Under the pieces are notes generated by a model. The model was given only the letters and a program-made list of their open reading frames with translations, ran no database searches and was not told the DNA's origin. A stretch of 64,000 bases of DNA from HGM11416 sp045596285 (GTDB taxonomy: Bacteria > Bacillota > Clostridia > Christensenellales > Borkfalkiaceae), in NCBI GenBank assembly GCA_045596285.1, contig JAZOCA010000130.1, positions 5,761 through 69,760 of the forward strand, given 5' to 3'. The translations under genes and the position numbers were made by a program. Positions 9,534 to 17,317 of this stretch are shown here, piece after piece (the stretch's first letter is position 1; the number at the start of each line of letters is the position of its first letter).

Positions 9534-10898
9534 ATGAAAAATACAATTGATTTAACTGAAAAATATATTAGTGAGCATGCAAATGATAAAAAGGAGTATT
9601 ATCCCTCAACTTATCATTTTATGCCTAAAACGGGTTGGGTAAACGATCCTAACGGCGTTTGTTATTTCCGCGGTGAATATCATTTATTTTATCAATATAA
9701 TCCTTATGACGTTGTTTGGCATGCTCCTTATTGGGGGCATGCTGTAACAAAGGATTTTATTACTTATAAATATTTGCCCGCAGGGCTTGCACCATCTGAA
9801 ACTTTAAAATATGGTTGTTTCTCTGGGGGAGCGATTTCGGCAAATAACAAGATTTATCTTTGTTATACTCGCCATTATGATTTAGAAAATTCACATTTAG
9901 AAGTCCAACATTTAGCAACTTCTTCAGACGGTATTTTATTTACTGATACCGCTGAGCCTATTTTGTCGCAAGAACATTTAAGGGAAGGGGATTGTAAGCA
10001 AGACTTTCGCGATCCTAATCCTGTGGAAATAGATGGGGTTTATTACGTTTGCGTTGGTAATAAAACTAACGACAATAAAGGGCAAATGTTAGTTTATAGT
10101 TCAAAGGATTTGGTTTCATTTGAATACCATATGACGATAAGGCACGAAGCTTTTGGCAGTATCTTAGAATGTCCCGACGTATTTAGACTTAATAATAAAG
10201 ACGTTGTGGTTTTTTCTTCTATCGGCTATGAAGAAAGTAATTCGCCAAACGGTGAAAAACATGGAAGCTACGCGCTTATTGGCAATATTGATTATAAAAA
10301 CAAAAAATACAGTTTTGAAAATATTATAAGGCTTGATTACGGCACGGATTTTTATGCACCTCAGTCACTTGATTCACCTGACGGAAGAAGGGTTATGTTT
10401 GGCTGGTTGGATTTATGGAATAATTCTTCGCATATGCGGGATATAAAAAACAATACCAGTGGCCGTTATGCTTTGCCAAGGGAATTAGTTCTTATTGATA
10501 ATAATTTACACGTTAAGCCCGTAAAAGAAATTTATGGGTTTATGCATGGCGATTTAAAGGTTAAAAGTGGTGAAGCAATACAAAAAAACTTTTATCTAAA
10601 AGCAAAATTTACACAAGGTTCTAAATTTAAACTGTTTGATGATAGTGGATTTGTTGAAATAGAAAAAGTTGATGGAGCAATTAATTTAATTTTAAATCAA
10701 ACAAACCATTTAAAGTGTTCTCGCTCTTTGCCATGCGCTAACGATTGTGACGTTGAAATATTCTCTGATCACGGAAGTATAGAAATATTTTGTTCAAACG
10801 GCAAAGTCGCTTCAGCACAAGTATTGCTTCCCTCTGTGCAGTTATGCGTATCTATTGAGGGGGCAATAGAAATTATTGATGCAAAGATAATAAATTAA
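9534..10898 (+). CDS. GH32 beta-fructosidase (sucrose/inulin/levan hydrolase), cytoplasmic
   Basis: A 454-residue GH32 enzyme with a complete triad: nucleophile Asp38 in GWVNDPNG, Asp160 in FRDPNP and acid/base Glu212 in LECPDVF. QYNPYDVVWHAPYWGHAVTKDF is the usual second conserved stretch (split as QYNPYD and WGHAVTKDF). The five-bladed propeller occupies residues about 25-340 and a shortened beta-sandwich follows. No signal peptide is seen, so it should act in the cytoplasm on imported fructo-oligosaccharides or sucrose. The start has no well-placed SD; the nearest purine run is about 20 nt upstream, in a hairpin arm. Confidence 0.95.
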   Translation: MKNTIDLTEKYISEHANDKKEYYPSTYHFMPKTGWVNDPNGVCYFRGEYHLFYQYNPYDVVWHAPYWGHAVTKDFITYKYLPAGLAPSETLKYGCFSGGAISANNKIYLCYTRHYDLENSHLEVQHLATSSDGILFTDTAEPILSQEHLREGDCKQDFRDPNPVEIDGVYYVCVGNKTNDNKGQMLVYSSKDLVSFEYHMTIRHEAFGSILECPDVFRLNNKDVVVFSSIGYEESNSPNGEKHGSYALIGNIDYKNKKYSFENIIRLDYGTDFYAPQSLDSPDGRRVMFGWLDLWNNSSHMRDIKNNTSGRYALPRELVLIDNNLHVKPVKEIYGFMHGDLKVKSGEAIQKNFYLKAKFTQGSKFKLFDDSGFVEIEKVDGAINLILNQTNHLKCSRSLPCANDCDVEIFSDHGSIEIFCSNGKVASAQVLLPSVQLCVSIEGAIEIIDAKIIN

Positions 10899-10909
10899 AA
10901 GGAGAAAAT

Positions 10910-12436
10910 ATGAGAAGAATTTTTATGTTTTTATTAGCAAGTATAGCTTGTTTTTCATGTATTGCCTGCAATATCGGCAATTCTCCAGAGTCTTCATTCC
11001 AAGGTAGCGACGTTGAACTTTGGGAAAAGGATTTAACTAATTACGACGTTTACGGTCAGGAAACGAGAATCGAATATGGTTTTGCGTGGAAGCCCGCTCA
11101 AAGAGATGGCTACGTTGGCGATCCCATGCCTTATTATGAAAACGGCGTTTATCATATTTTTTATTTAAAGGATGAAGGTGGTAGCTTGCGCCACAGCGTT
11201 TACAGAGTAGACACAACCGATTTTATTCATTATGAAGATAAAGGGTTAGTTCTTGAATCGCGCTCAATAGCTTATCAAGATTATTGGATTGGTACGGGTT
11301 CGGTTGTAAAAGCGGGTAACGACTATTATTTGTTCTATACTGCTCATAACCCTAATAAAGAAGACGTTTGGGAAAAGGTAATGGTTGCTAAAAGCGAAGG
11401 CAATTTGGATAACTTCGTTCGCGTTCCCAACTTTGAAATTGCGCCACCGGCACAATACAATCAAAGGGACTTTAGAGATCCTCAAGTTTTCTTTAATGAA
11501 GAAACAAACAGTTTTGATATGACTGTTGAAACCAACCGCAACGGAAAAGCCAGAATAGCAAAATTTAACATTTCATTAGATTTAAAAAACGTTATACACG
11601 AAGGCGATTTATACGTTGATGAAAAATACGGTTTTTGGAACTTGGAATGCGCTGATATTTTTGAACATAACGGAAAATATTATTTAACTTATAGCGCACA
11701 AGGCAATCCCATGGATACTGTTTGGATTGCAGAAAGTGATGAAATGTTTGGCACTTACGTAAACCATCGCAGAATAGAAGGCTTACATTTTTATGCTGCA
11801 AAAACCGTAACCGGCGCAGATGGGACGTATTTAGTTGGTTGGTTATATAGAAAGCAAGATAACACTAACGGTATTTGTGATGACGCTGCAAAATACTGGG
11901 GCGGACATCTTGTTGTTCATAAAATTGAGTTTGATTCAAACGGTAAAGCTTATTTAGCACCTTTAGCTGGCTATGAAGATTATTACGGATATCAAGCAGA
12001 TATCTTATCAAGCGAAAGCGTATCTTTTGCAAAAAATCAAAATGCAAAAACAAAATTTGCAGAAGGTAGAGAAAGTTATATGATCACTGGCGATTTTACC
12101 TATTCAGGCGAAAATAAATTTGGTATCGTTTTGGGGTATAACGATAATTATCAAAGATATATTTCTTATTATCCAGAAGAAAAGAAGTTGGCTTTCTCTT
12201 TAAAATCAAGAATTACCACGGAAGCAGAAGTTCATGCAGAATTAACCGAGGGACAAAAATATAGTTTTGTTTACGTTCAAGAAGGTTCAGTTGGTATTTT
12301 CTATATTAAAGGAGTTGCCGGTTTGTCTTTCCGTGTTTACGGAATAAATAATAAAAGAATAGCATTATATTCAAATGGTAGTGCTGTTAATTTCGAAAAT
12401 TTAAAATATTTCTTACGTGTTAAGCAGGAGGTCTAA
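10910..12436 (+). CDS. GH32/GH68-like five-bladed propeller lipoprotein
   Basis: A 508-residue lipoprotein (lipobox CIAC, Cys20). It keeps the three acidic positions of clan GH-J in modified contexts: Asp71 in VGDPMPYY, Asp190 in FRDPQVF and Glu246 in NLECADIF. Their spacing is the same as in true GH32 enzymes. The WMNDPNG text is absent, so it is a divergent GH32/GH68 relative. Being surface anchored, it would act outside the cell, probably on long fructan or a fructosylated side chain. Residues about 360-505 form a C-terminal beta-sandwich. SD AAAGGAGAAAAT precedes the ATG. Confidence 0.8.
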   Translation: MRRIFMFLLASIACFSCIACNIGNSPESSFQGSDVELWEKDLTNYDVYGQETRIEYGFAWKPAQRDGYVGDPMPYYENGVYHIFYLKDEGGSLRHSVYRVDTTDFIHYEDKGLVLESRSIAYQDYWIGTGSVVKAGNDYYLFYTAHNPNKEDVWEKVMVAKSEGNLDNFVRVPNFEIAPPAQYNQRDFRDPQVFFNEETNSFDMTVETNRNGKARIAKFNISLDLKNVIHEGDLYVDEKYGFWNLECADIFEHNGKYYLTYSAQGNPMDTVWIAESDEMFGTYVNHRRIEGLHFYAAKTVTGADGTYLVGWLYRKQDNTNGICDDAAKYWGGHLVVHKIEFDSNGKAYLAPLAGYEDYYGYQADILSSESVSFAKNQNAKTKFAEGRESYMITGDFTYSGENKFGIVLGYNDNYQRYISYYPEEKKLAFSLKSRITTEAEVHAELTEGQKYSFVYVQEGSVGIFYIKGVAGLSFRVYGINNKRIALYSNGSAVNFENLKYFLRVKQEV

Positions 12437-13693
12437 GTGATATTTAAGTGTAAAGAACACCTTACTTGGGATACGTGGGTTTACTATTACAATGGAGTTT
12501 ATTATGCTTATTATTTAATTACAGACATTTCGCCGGGCGAAGGCTTTGGTGTTGCAGTATCTACGGACGGGATACATTTTGAAGATAAGGGAATTTGTAT
12601 TTCTGCATCTGATAAAATGGTATTCTATTTGGGGACTGGTGCTATTTGGAAAAGCCCATATTTTGAACAGGATAAGTTGTTTTTGTGTAATTATTCAGAA
12701 TGGAGAAAGGATGAAGAAACAGGTTTAAACGTTCAAAATATCTTTTTTGCAAAATCAACCGATCTTATTCATTGGAAAAAATTGGGCGAAGAAAATATCT
12801 TTAAAATAGACGAATCTTTTTATAAAAAGTACGAGTTAGACGGCGGTAGATGGGATTGCATTTTTCCATATATTGAAAACGGCAAATATCACGGATTTTT
12901 TACTGCTACGCCTAAAGATTATTTTGGTTGCGGTTATGCTGTTAGCGAAAATGGTATAAACTGGATGGCTCAAAAACCACCAAAATTCCAAATAGAAGAA
13001 AAAGGAATTTATGAAGGTATAGAGTGCGGTGCAACGTGTAAGCATAAAGATAAGTATTATATCTTGATGGGTACGTACGTAAACGAATACGGCATGGCAG
13101 TTTTAACTAGCGATAAAATAAATGGTGTTTATAGACCGCAAGAAAAGAATTTTGCACTTTTAGCAAATCGTTCGTTTAGGCATGCGTATTTTATGCGTTT
13201 TTTTGAAAAAGATGGGCAGTTGCTTGTTAATCACCATTGTATTTCAAGAGAAGAAAACAAATATTTTAGGCCCACAACTTTACTTTCTCCTTTTAAACTC
13301 GTTGACTTTGACGAAGAGGGAATTCTTCGCTTAAAATGGTTTAAGAATAACAATTTATTAAAAGGAAAAAATATTGATACCTTTGAAAATAAAGCGTTTT
13401 TTGCGCAGGGTATAACAAATAAGCGCATAGAAATAAAAGGCGATAAAAATGAAACACTTTCATTCGCTATTGATAGAAGTAAAGGTAAGGTAACAATCTT
13501 GTGCAACGGCGCTGTTGTGGAGGAAATAGATAGGGCTATTGATTTTACAACGGGTAATTTTATTTTGTTGTGTAGGGATGGTTTTATTGAACTTTATATT
13601 GACGATTGGTTTATTACTTGCTATACGTTAGATTTTAATATAAAAGAAGTGTGTTCAGATACAAACATAAATATTTTTGAATTAAGTATATAG
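12437..13693 (+). CDS. Divergent GH32-like glycosidase, cytoplasmic
   Basis: A 418-residue protein with a GTG start directly after the previous stop codon; SD CAGGAGGT is 6-7 nt upstream. The fold pattern is a five-bladed propeller. The candidate acidic residues are Asp12 in TWDTW (like the WDSW block of GH68), Asp140 in GRWDCIFPY and Glu196 in IECGAT. These match the positions but not the usual words of the GH32/GH68 triad. No signal peptide is present, so it would act after import. It may also be described as GH43-like; the acid residues and the neighbours favour the GH32 side. Substrate unknown. Confidence 0.65.
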   Translation: MIFKCKEHLTWDTWVYYYNGVYYAYYLITDISPGEGFGVAVSTDGIHFEDKGICISASDKMVFYLGTGAIWKSPYFEQDKLFLCNYSEWRKDEETGLNVQNIFFAKSTDLIHWKKLGEENIFKIDESFYKKYELDGGRWDCIFPYIENGKYHGFFTATPKDYFGCGYAVSENGINWMAQKPPKFQIEEKGIYEGIECGATCKHKDKYYILMGTYVNEYGMAVLTSDKINGVYRPQEKNFALLANRSFRHAYFMRFFEKDGQLLVNHHCISREENKYFRPTTLLSPFKLVDFDEEGILRLKWFKNNNLLKGKNIDTFENKAFFAQGITNKRIEIKGDKNETLSFAIDRSKGKVTILCNGAVVEEIDRAIDFTTGNFILLCRDGFIELYIDDWFITCYTLDFNIKEVCSDTNINIFELSI

Positions 13694-13805
13694 CAATTAA
13701 TAAAATAGCGGTTAATTTTAATTGTTCAACAGTTAATAATAAATCGATATTAAATTTGTTTACTTAATAATACGTTACGATAAAGATAGAAAGGAGTTTG
13801 TGAAT

Positions 13806-14831
13806 ATGACGTCAAAAGAATTAGTATATAATACTTTGGCTTTTAAAAATACGGAAAGAGCCCCACGTCAACTATGGACGTTACCTTGGGCTTCATTTGT
13901 TTATCCTGATGAACTAAAAGCGATTAGGGAAGAATTTCCAGATGATATAGTTGAAGTTGTGCCTGATTTTAAGCAACCTTATCAAGTGAGAAAGGGTAAT
14001 CAATATGAAAACGGAGAATACACTGACGAATGGGGTTGCGTTTTTGAAAATATACATAGAGGGATTATAGGAGAAGTTAAAAAGCCTATAGTTCAAGATG
14101 AAGAATGGGACGACGTAACAAACGTTACTATTCCTTATGAGTTACTTTCTTTTGATATTGAAGAAGTGAATCAAAAAATCAGAACTGAATATAAAGATAA
14201 ATTTACGCTTGCAGGTTGCTTGCTTAGACCTTTTGAACAGTTGCAATTCATAAGGGGAACTGAAAATTTATATATGGATTTATGCTACCGTCCTAAAAAA
14301 TTCCTTGATTTTATGCAAGTTATGCACGGTTTTTACTGTGAATTGATTGAAAAATGGTGTAAAACGGATATTGACGCTATATTTATAATGGACGACTGGG
14401 GTAGTCAAAAGTCTTTACTTATTTCACCTGCAATGTGGGAAGAATTATTTATGCCACTTTATAGCGATTATATTACGATTGCTAAAAAATATGGCAAAAA
14501 AGCATTTATGCATAGTGATGGTTATACGTTAGATATTATTCCAAAACTTATTGATATAGGCTTGGATGCATTTAACACTCAAATTTTCTGTATGGGTGCA
14601 GATAAATTAGAAAAATATAAAGGAAAAATCACATTTTGGGGTGAAGTTGATCGCCAACATTTATTACCTAACGGAAGCACAGAAGATATTTTTAATGCAG
14701 TTAAATCTGTTTATGAATCGCTTTATCAAAATGGTGGTTGTATTGCTCAATGTGAATTTGGTGCAGGTGCAAAGCCAGAAAACGTTCGCGAAGTTTTTAA
14801 TGCTTGGAATAAATTAACTTCAAAAAAATAA
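13806..14831 (+). CDS. Uroporphyrinogen-decarboxylase-family (corrinoid methyltransferase-like) protein
   Basis: A 341-residue protein of the URO-D/MtaA superfamily, a TIM barrel. Supporting stretches are DDWGSQKSLLISPAMWEELFMP (about residues 195-215, split as DDWGSQKSLLISP and MWEELFMP) and FMHSDGY, close to the His of zinc-binding methyltransferases. It lacks the arginine-rich N-terminus of true HemE and has no haem genes beside it, so haem synthesis is unlikely. Members in sugar loci are thought to act in methyl transfer or demethylation; function here is open. ATG 13806 is preferred to GTG 13800 because the SD AAGGAG ends at 13796. Confidence 0.8.
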   Translation: MTSKELVYNTLAFKNTERAPRQLWTLPWASFVYPDELKAIREEFPDDIVEVVPDFKQPYQVRKGNQYENGEYTDEWGCVFENIHRGIIGEVKKPIVQDEEWDDVTNVTIPYELLSFDIEEVNQKIRTEYKDKFTLAGCLLRPFEQLQFIRGTENLYMDLCYRPKKFLDFMQVMHGFYCELIEKWCKTDIDAIFIMDDWGSQKSLLISPAMWEELFMPLYSDYITIAKKYGKKAFMHSDGYTLDIIPKLIDIGLDAFNTQIFCMGADKLEKYKGKITFWGEVDRQHLLPNGSTEDIFNAVKSVYESLYQNGGCIAQCEFGAGAKPENVREVFNAWNKLTSKK

Positions 14832-14935
14832 TGATTACCCACTTAAAAAGTTGAACAAGATATTACTATTTATAGCTGTCATTTCAGAACCTATAGGGCT
14901 CGAACTAAATTTTTGTTTTTAAGATAGAAAACTAA

Positions 14936-14964
14936 TTGACTTTATATATAAAAATAACTATAAT
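14936..14964 (+). promoter_or_regulatory. Sigma-A promoter of the small membrane protein gene
   Basis: TTGACT, 17 bp, TATAAT, followed by an AT-rich leader and the strong SD AAGGAGGA. Confidence 0.85.
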
Positions 14965-15047
14965 AATGTTAAAATATGTTAAGAAAAAACATTTTTAATT
15001 TATGCACGCATTGATTATATGCTGTAAAAAATAAGGAGGAAGTTTTT

Positions 15048-15356
15048 TTGAAGAAAGACATATTTAATGGTTATATCTTAGAATCACAAAAGAAATACGT
15101 TAAGGGGCAGTTAATTGCAACTCCTATTGTTTTTTTCCTACTTGCATGTGTATTCATGTTTTTTGCGGTTGCATATGGTGATCAAATGCAAGGGGCAGTG
15201 AAAAATTTTATCTATTTTCTTTTTGGATTTTCAATGTTAAGCGCGATACTATACCCAACACTTGCGCTTTTGTGCATAAGAAATTATCCTAAATGTAAAA
15301 AGATAATGTTTTTATTTATATCGGATAAGACTGTTTTTAATGATAAAGAAAAATAA
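15048..15356 (+). CDS. Small two-helix membrane protein of unknown function
   Basis: A 102-residue protein with a TTG start chosen by the strong SD AAGGAGGA 7 nt upstream. Two hydrophobic segments (about residues 24-44 and 57-80) and charged ends suggest a small integral membrane protein. It is monocistronic: it has its own consensus promoter and an intrinsic terminator 15 nt after the stop. I do not recognise a family. Confidence 0.75.
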   Translation: MKKDIFNGYILESQKKYVKGQLIATPIVFFLLACVFMFFAVAYGDQMQGAVKNFIYFLFGFSMLSAILYPTLALLCIRNYPKCKKIMFLFISDKTVFNDKEK

Positions 15357-15370
15357 ACTGTAAGTATAAA

Positions 15371-15408
15371 ACAAAAAAAAGAAGCATCAAGTGGTGCTTC
15401 TTTTTTTG
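15371..15408 (+). terminator. Intrinsic terminator
   Basis: A-run, GAAGCATC / GGTGCTTC hairpin (one wobble) and a seven-T tail. Confidence 0.88.
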
Positions 15409-15465
15409 TATTTAAAAAACGCACTTTGTTTTTAAATATTAATTCATATCTAAGCGGTAAAAGTG

Positions 15466-15493
15466 CTAATAATCGCGCTATAGGCGGGTTTTT
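15466..15493 (+). repeat. TAATCG element, copy 1
   Basis: Core TAATCGCGCTATAG followed by GCGGGTTTTT, about 110 bp after the previous stop. Confidence 0.8.
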
Positions 15494-15577
15494 ATGGTAA
15501 AAATGATATTATTTAGGTGGGATATATAGGGGAAGAAGAATTAATTTGAAAGGAATAAAAAAAAAGAGCTTTGTAGT

Positions 15578-15620
15578 GAAATGCACCCCAAAAGTTAGAC
15601 ACTTTTAGGAGGTGCATTTC
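15578..15620. repeat. IS-end-like near-perfect palindrome
   Basis: Arms GAAATGCACC and GGTGCATTTC enclose CCAAAAGT-TAGAC-ACTTTTAGG. The wording ATGCACCCCAAAAGTTAGAC resembles terminal repeats of IS3-type elements, here as two ends placed head to head with nothing between them. It could be a remnant, a circle junction or a MITE-like hairpin. No transposase is nearby. Confidence 0.6.
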
Positions 15621-15720
15621 AAAGTTTTGCTACTCTTTTATAATATCTAAAAATCCCTATGGTAAGTGATGTTAGTGTGCTTTTTTATACTTAAAATAGG
15701 GAACAAAACTTTGTTAAAAA

Positions 15721-15749
15721 CGTTGATAATCGTTCTATAGGGGTGTTTT
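15721..15749 (+). repeat. TAATCG element, copy 2
   Basis: Core TAATCGTTCTATAG followed by GGGTGTTTT. Confidence 0.75.
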
Positions 15750-15835
15750 GGGGTTAAATAATTAAAAAGCCAAAAGAAAATAACGCGTTTTATTTATTTG
15801 TGATTTTATTAATTTTTTAGATGTAAAATTTATAA

Positions 15836-15862
15836 AAAAGGCAACCGCTATTGCCGTTGCCT
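15836..15862 (-). terminator. Intrinsic terminator on minus strand
   Basis: Hairpin AGGCAAC / GTTGCCT. On the minus strand it runs into six Ts. It would end transcripts of the YwaF-like gene, about 150 nt beyond its stop. Confidence 0.75.
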
Positions 15863-15973
15863 AAAGTAATTATAAGATAAAAGTTTAGTTGCACTTTTTT
15901 AAACGCTTGAAAACCGAAATTATAAGTAGTGTTAATAATTGTCTTTTTGATTGAAAATAGTGGTTTTATGCGT

Positions 15974-16003
15974 AAAAAGTGGGGTATAGGTCGATTATCG
16001 CTA
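15974..16003 (-). repeat. TAATCG element, copy 3
   Basis: Minus-strand core TAATCGACCTATAC directly after the stop of the minus-strand YwaF-like gene, so it has the same orientation as that transcript. Confidence 0.78.
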
Positions 16004-16010
16004 TTTTTAT

Positions 16011-16835
16011 CTATTTTGTATCATCACTTTCGTTTGAGAGTTTTGTATAAAGCGCCGTTTTCTTTTTCTTTGCTTCGCTAACGATTTGAGGTATAGAAAC
16101 GATAGTGAAAAGAACGGCTAAAATAGCAGAATATAAAACAAGTCTTACCCCGATGTTTTCGGGTAGTACGTTTGCCAAAGAGTTGCCAGTTGTTCCCGAA
16201 GCAAGATACAGAAAGTTTGCACCGGGAATATTTAGGTTGGCAATAATTGCAAGGGTTGCCATACAGCCAAGAAGTATCAATGGTTTGTAGATTTTACGCC
16301 AGTTAGGCCTGAATCCGTGAACGAAAGTAACGTATAACACACAGTATATAGGTAAAGTGTGTTCAATCCAGAACTGGTAATATCTCCAGTATCTTGGGCC
16401 GGTGCTGGCAATTACCGCAGGGGTAAATAGGGGAATAATCCCTAAGGTTAAACAGATATAAACGGTTATGTCGTAAAGGTGTTTGCTTTTTTTCATGGTC
16501 ATAAAAGCAACTAAAAAAGCAGACCATTGACAAATTTCAAGGGGAATCTTCGTTAATAGTTGCTTACCGTTGTTGCCGTTGCCAACGTAAAGCAAACGCC
16601 ACCAGTAGGCACATTCATTAATAATAATTATGGCGGCTAAAATAAAACGCAGAGTTTCTTCGCCTTTCCATTTTGCAATTTTTTCGCGATAACGGTAAGT
16701 TAAATAAAGCGCTACGCATAATAAAATAAGGGGAGCAAAGTGCGCAAAAGAAAATTCATGGAAATCTTTTGTTAAAGAAAACCCAAAAAAACCTTCATGG
16801 TTAAACTCATAAACAAAATCAGTCATCAAAGCCAT
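16011..16835 (-). CDS. YwaF/TIGR02206-family integral membrane protein
   Basis: A 274-residue protein with about seven transmembrane helices. Typical family text includes NECAYWWRLLYVG (helix 3 region), LPLEICQWSAF-like KIPLEICQWSAFLVAF, and a polar C-terminus. The family is conserved in Bacillota and spirochaetes, without a proven function. SD AAGGAGATGG lies 5 nt before the ATG, and a consensus promoter lies just upstream. It is monocistronic and followed by a TAATCG element and then an intrinsic terminator. Confidence 0.85.
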   Translation of the reverse strand: MALMTDFVYEFNHEGFFGFSLTKDFHEFSFAHFAPLILLCVALYLTYRYREKIAKWKGEETLRFILAAIIIINECAYWWRLLYVGNGNNGKQLLTKIPLEICQWSAFLVAFMTMKKSKHLYDITVYICLTLGIIPLFTPAVIASTGPRYWRYYQFWIEHTLPIYCVLYVTFVHGFRPNWRKIYKPLILLGCMATLAIIANLNIPGANFLYLASGTTGNSLANVLPENIGVRLVLYSAILAVLFTIVSIPQIVSEAKKKKTALYTKLSNESDDTK

Positions 16836-16856
16836 CTCCTTCTTGTTGATAATTTT

Positions 16857-16885
16857 ATTATATAAAATAATAAAAACAAAGTCAA
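16857..16885 (-). promoter_or_regulatory. Promoter of YwaF-like gene
   Basis: Minus strand TTGACT, 17 bp, TATAAT. Confidence 0.85.
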
Positions 16886-17228
16886 TGGATAATCAATTAT
16901 ATTGCCTAAATTAAGAATATTTTTTAGGCAATAAACAATTCTTTTTTAATAATGGGTGGTTGATTTAAAGAAGTGTTTTTTTAGGGTAAATTAAGATATA
17001 ACGAACTTTTATTAAGTATACAAAGGTGTTTTTATCAACTGTTTTTTTATCCTTTTTTTAATAAAAATATTATATAAAATAGCGATAATCGTGCTATAGG
17101 CGGGTTTTTTTAAATAATTAAAGTGTTGTTAGTAAAAATTAATAAAATATGCTTGCTTTTTGCTATGTGATTAAAAAAAGAAGTTGTTTATTAAGTACTA
17201 ATGTGCTGAATAATTTTTTAACTTTCTA
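16886..17228. other. 343-bp AT-rich intergenic region
   Basis: Between divergent promoters. Apart from one TAATCG element I see only AT-rich sequence with T-runs and no reading frame worth calling. Confidence 0.6.
17081..17111 (+). repeat. TAATCG element, copy 4
   Basis: TAGC-GATAATCGT-GCTA hairpin, core TAATCGTGCTATAG, then GCGGG and seven Ts. No plus-strand gene ends upstream, so this copy is not acting as the terminator of a visible gene. Confidence 0.8.
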
Positions 17229-17257
17229 TTGACAATTTTCCTTTGTTGTGATATTAT
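17229..17257 (+). promoter_or_regulatory. Promoter of SGNH esterase gene
   Basis: TTGACA, 17 bp, TATTAT. Confidence 0.87.
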
Positions 17258-17267
17258 AAAAACAGTT

Positions 17268-17290
17268 AGTAAACAATGCCGTTGTTTACT
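17268..17290. promoter_or_regulatory. Palindromic operator candidate at the transcription start
   Basis: Perfect arms AGTAAACAA and TTGTTTACT around TGCCG. It begins 11 bp after the -10, so it covers the start point. It is well placed for a LacI- or GntR-type repressor and differs from the site at 2176. Confidence 0.7.
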
Positions 17291-17317
17291 AAACAAAAAG
17301 GCAAAAAGGAAAGAACT

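Larger units (their letters stand above)
15357..16010. other. 654-bp intergenic region rich in repeats
   Basis: It holds the terminator of the upstream gene, two copies of the TAATCG element, an IS-end-like palindrome and a minus-strand terminator. I see no gene. It looks like a site that collects repeats between two convergent genes. Confidence 0.7.

Noticed and set aside
10910..12436. Sialidase or GH43 arabinanase
   Set aside because: FRDP and ECADIF in the right spacing point to the GH32/GH68 clan; no Asp-box is present.
13806..14831. HemE (haem biosynthesis)
   Set aside because: N-terminal arginine motif and haem gene neighbours are missing; the methyltransferase-like branch fits better.
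17276..17317. N-terminal extension of the second SGNH esterase
   Set aside because: This ATG lies within the operator palindrome; the ATG at 17318 has a good SD and gives a proper export signal.
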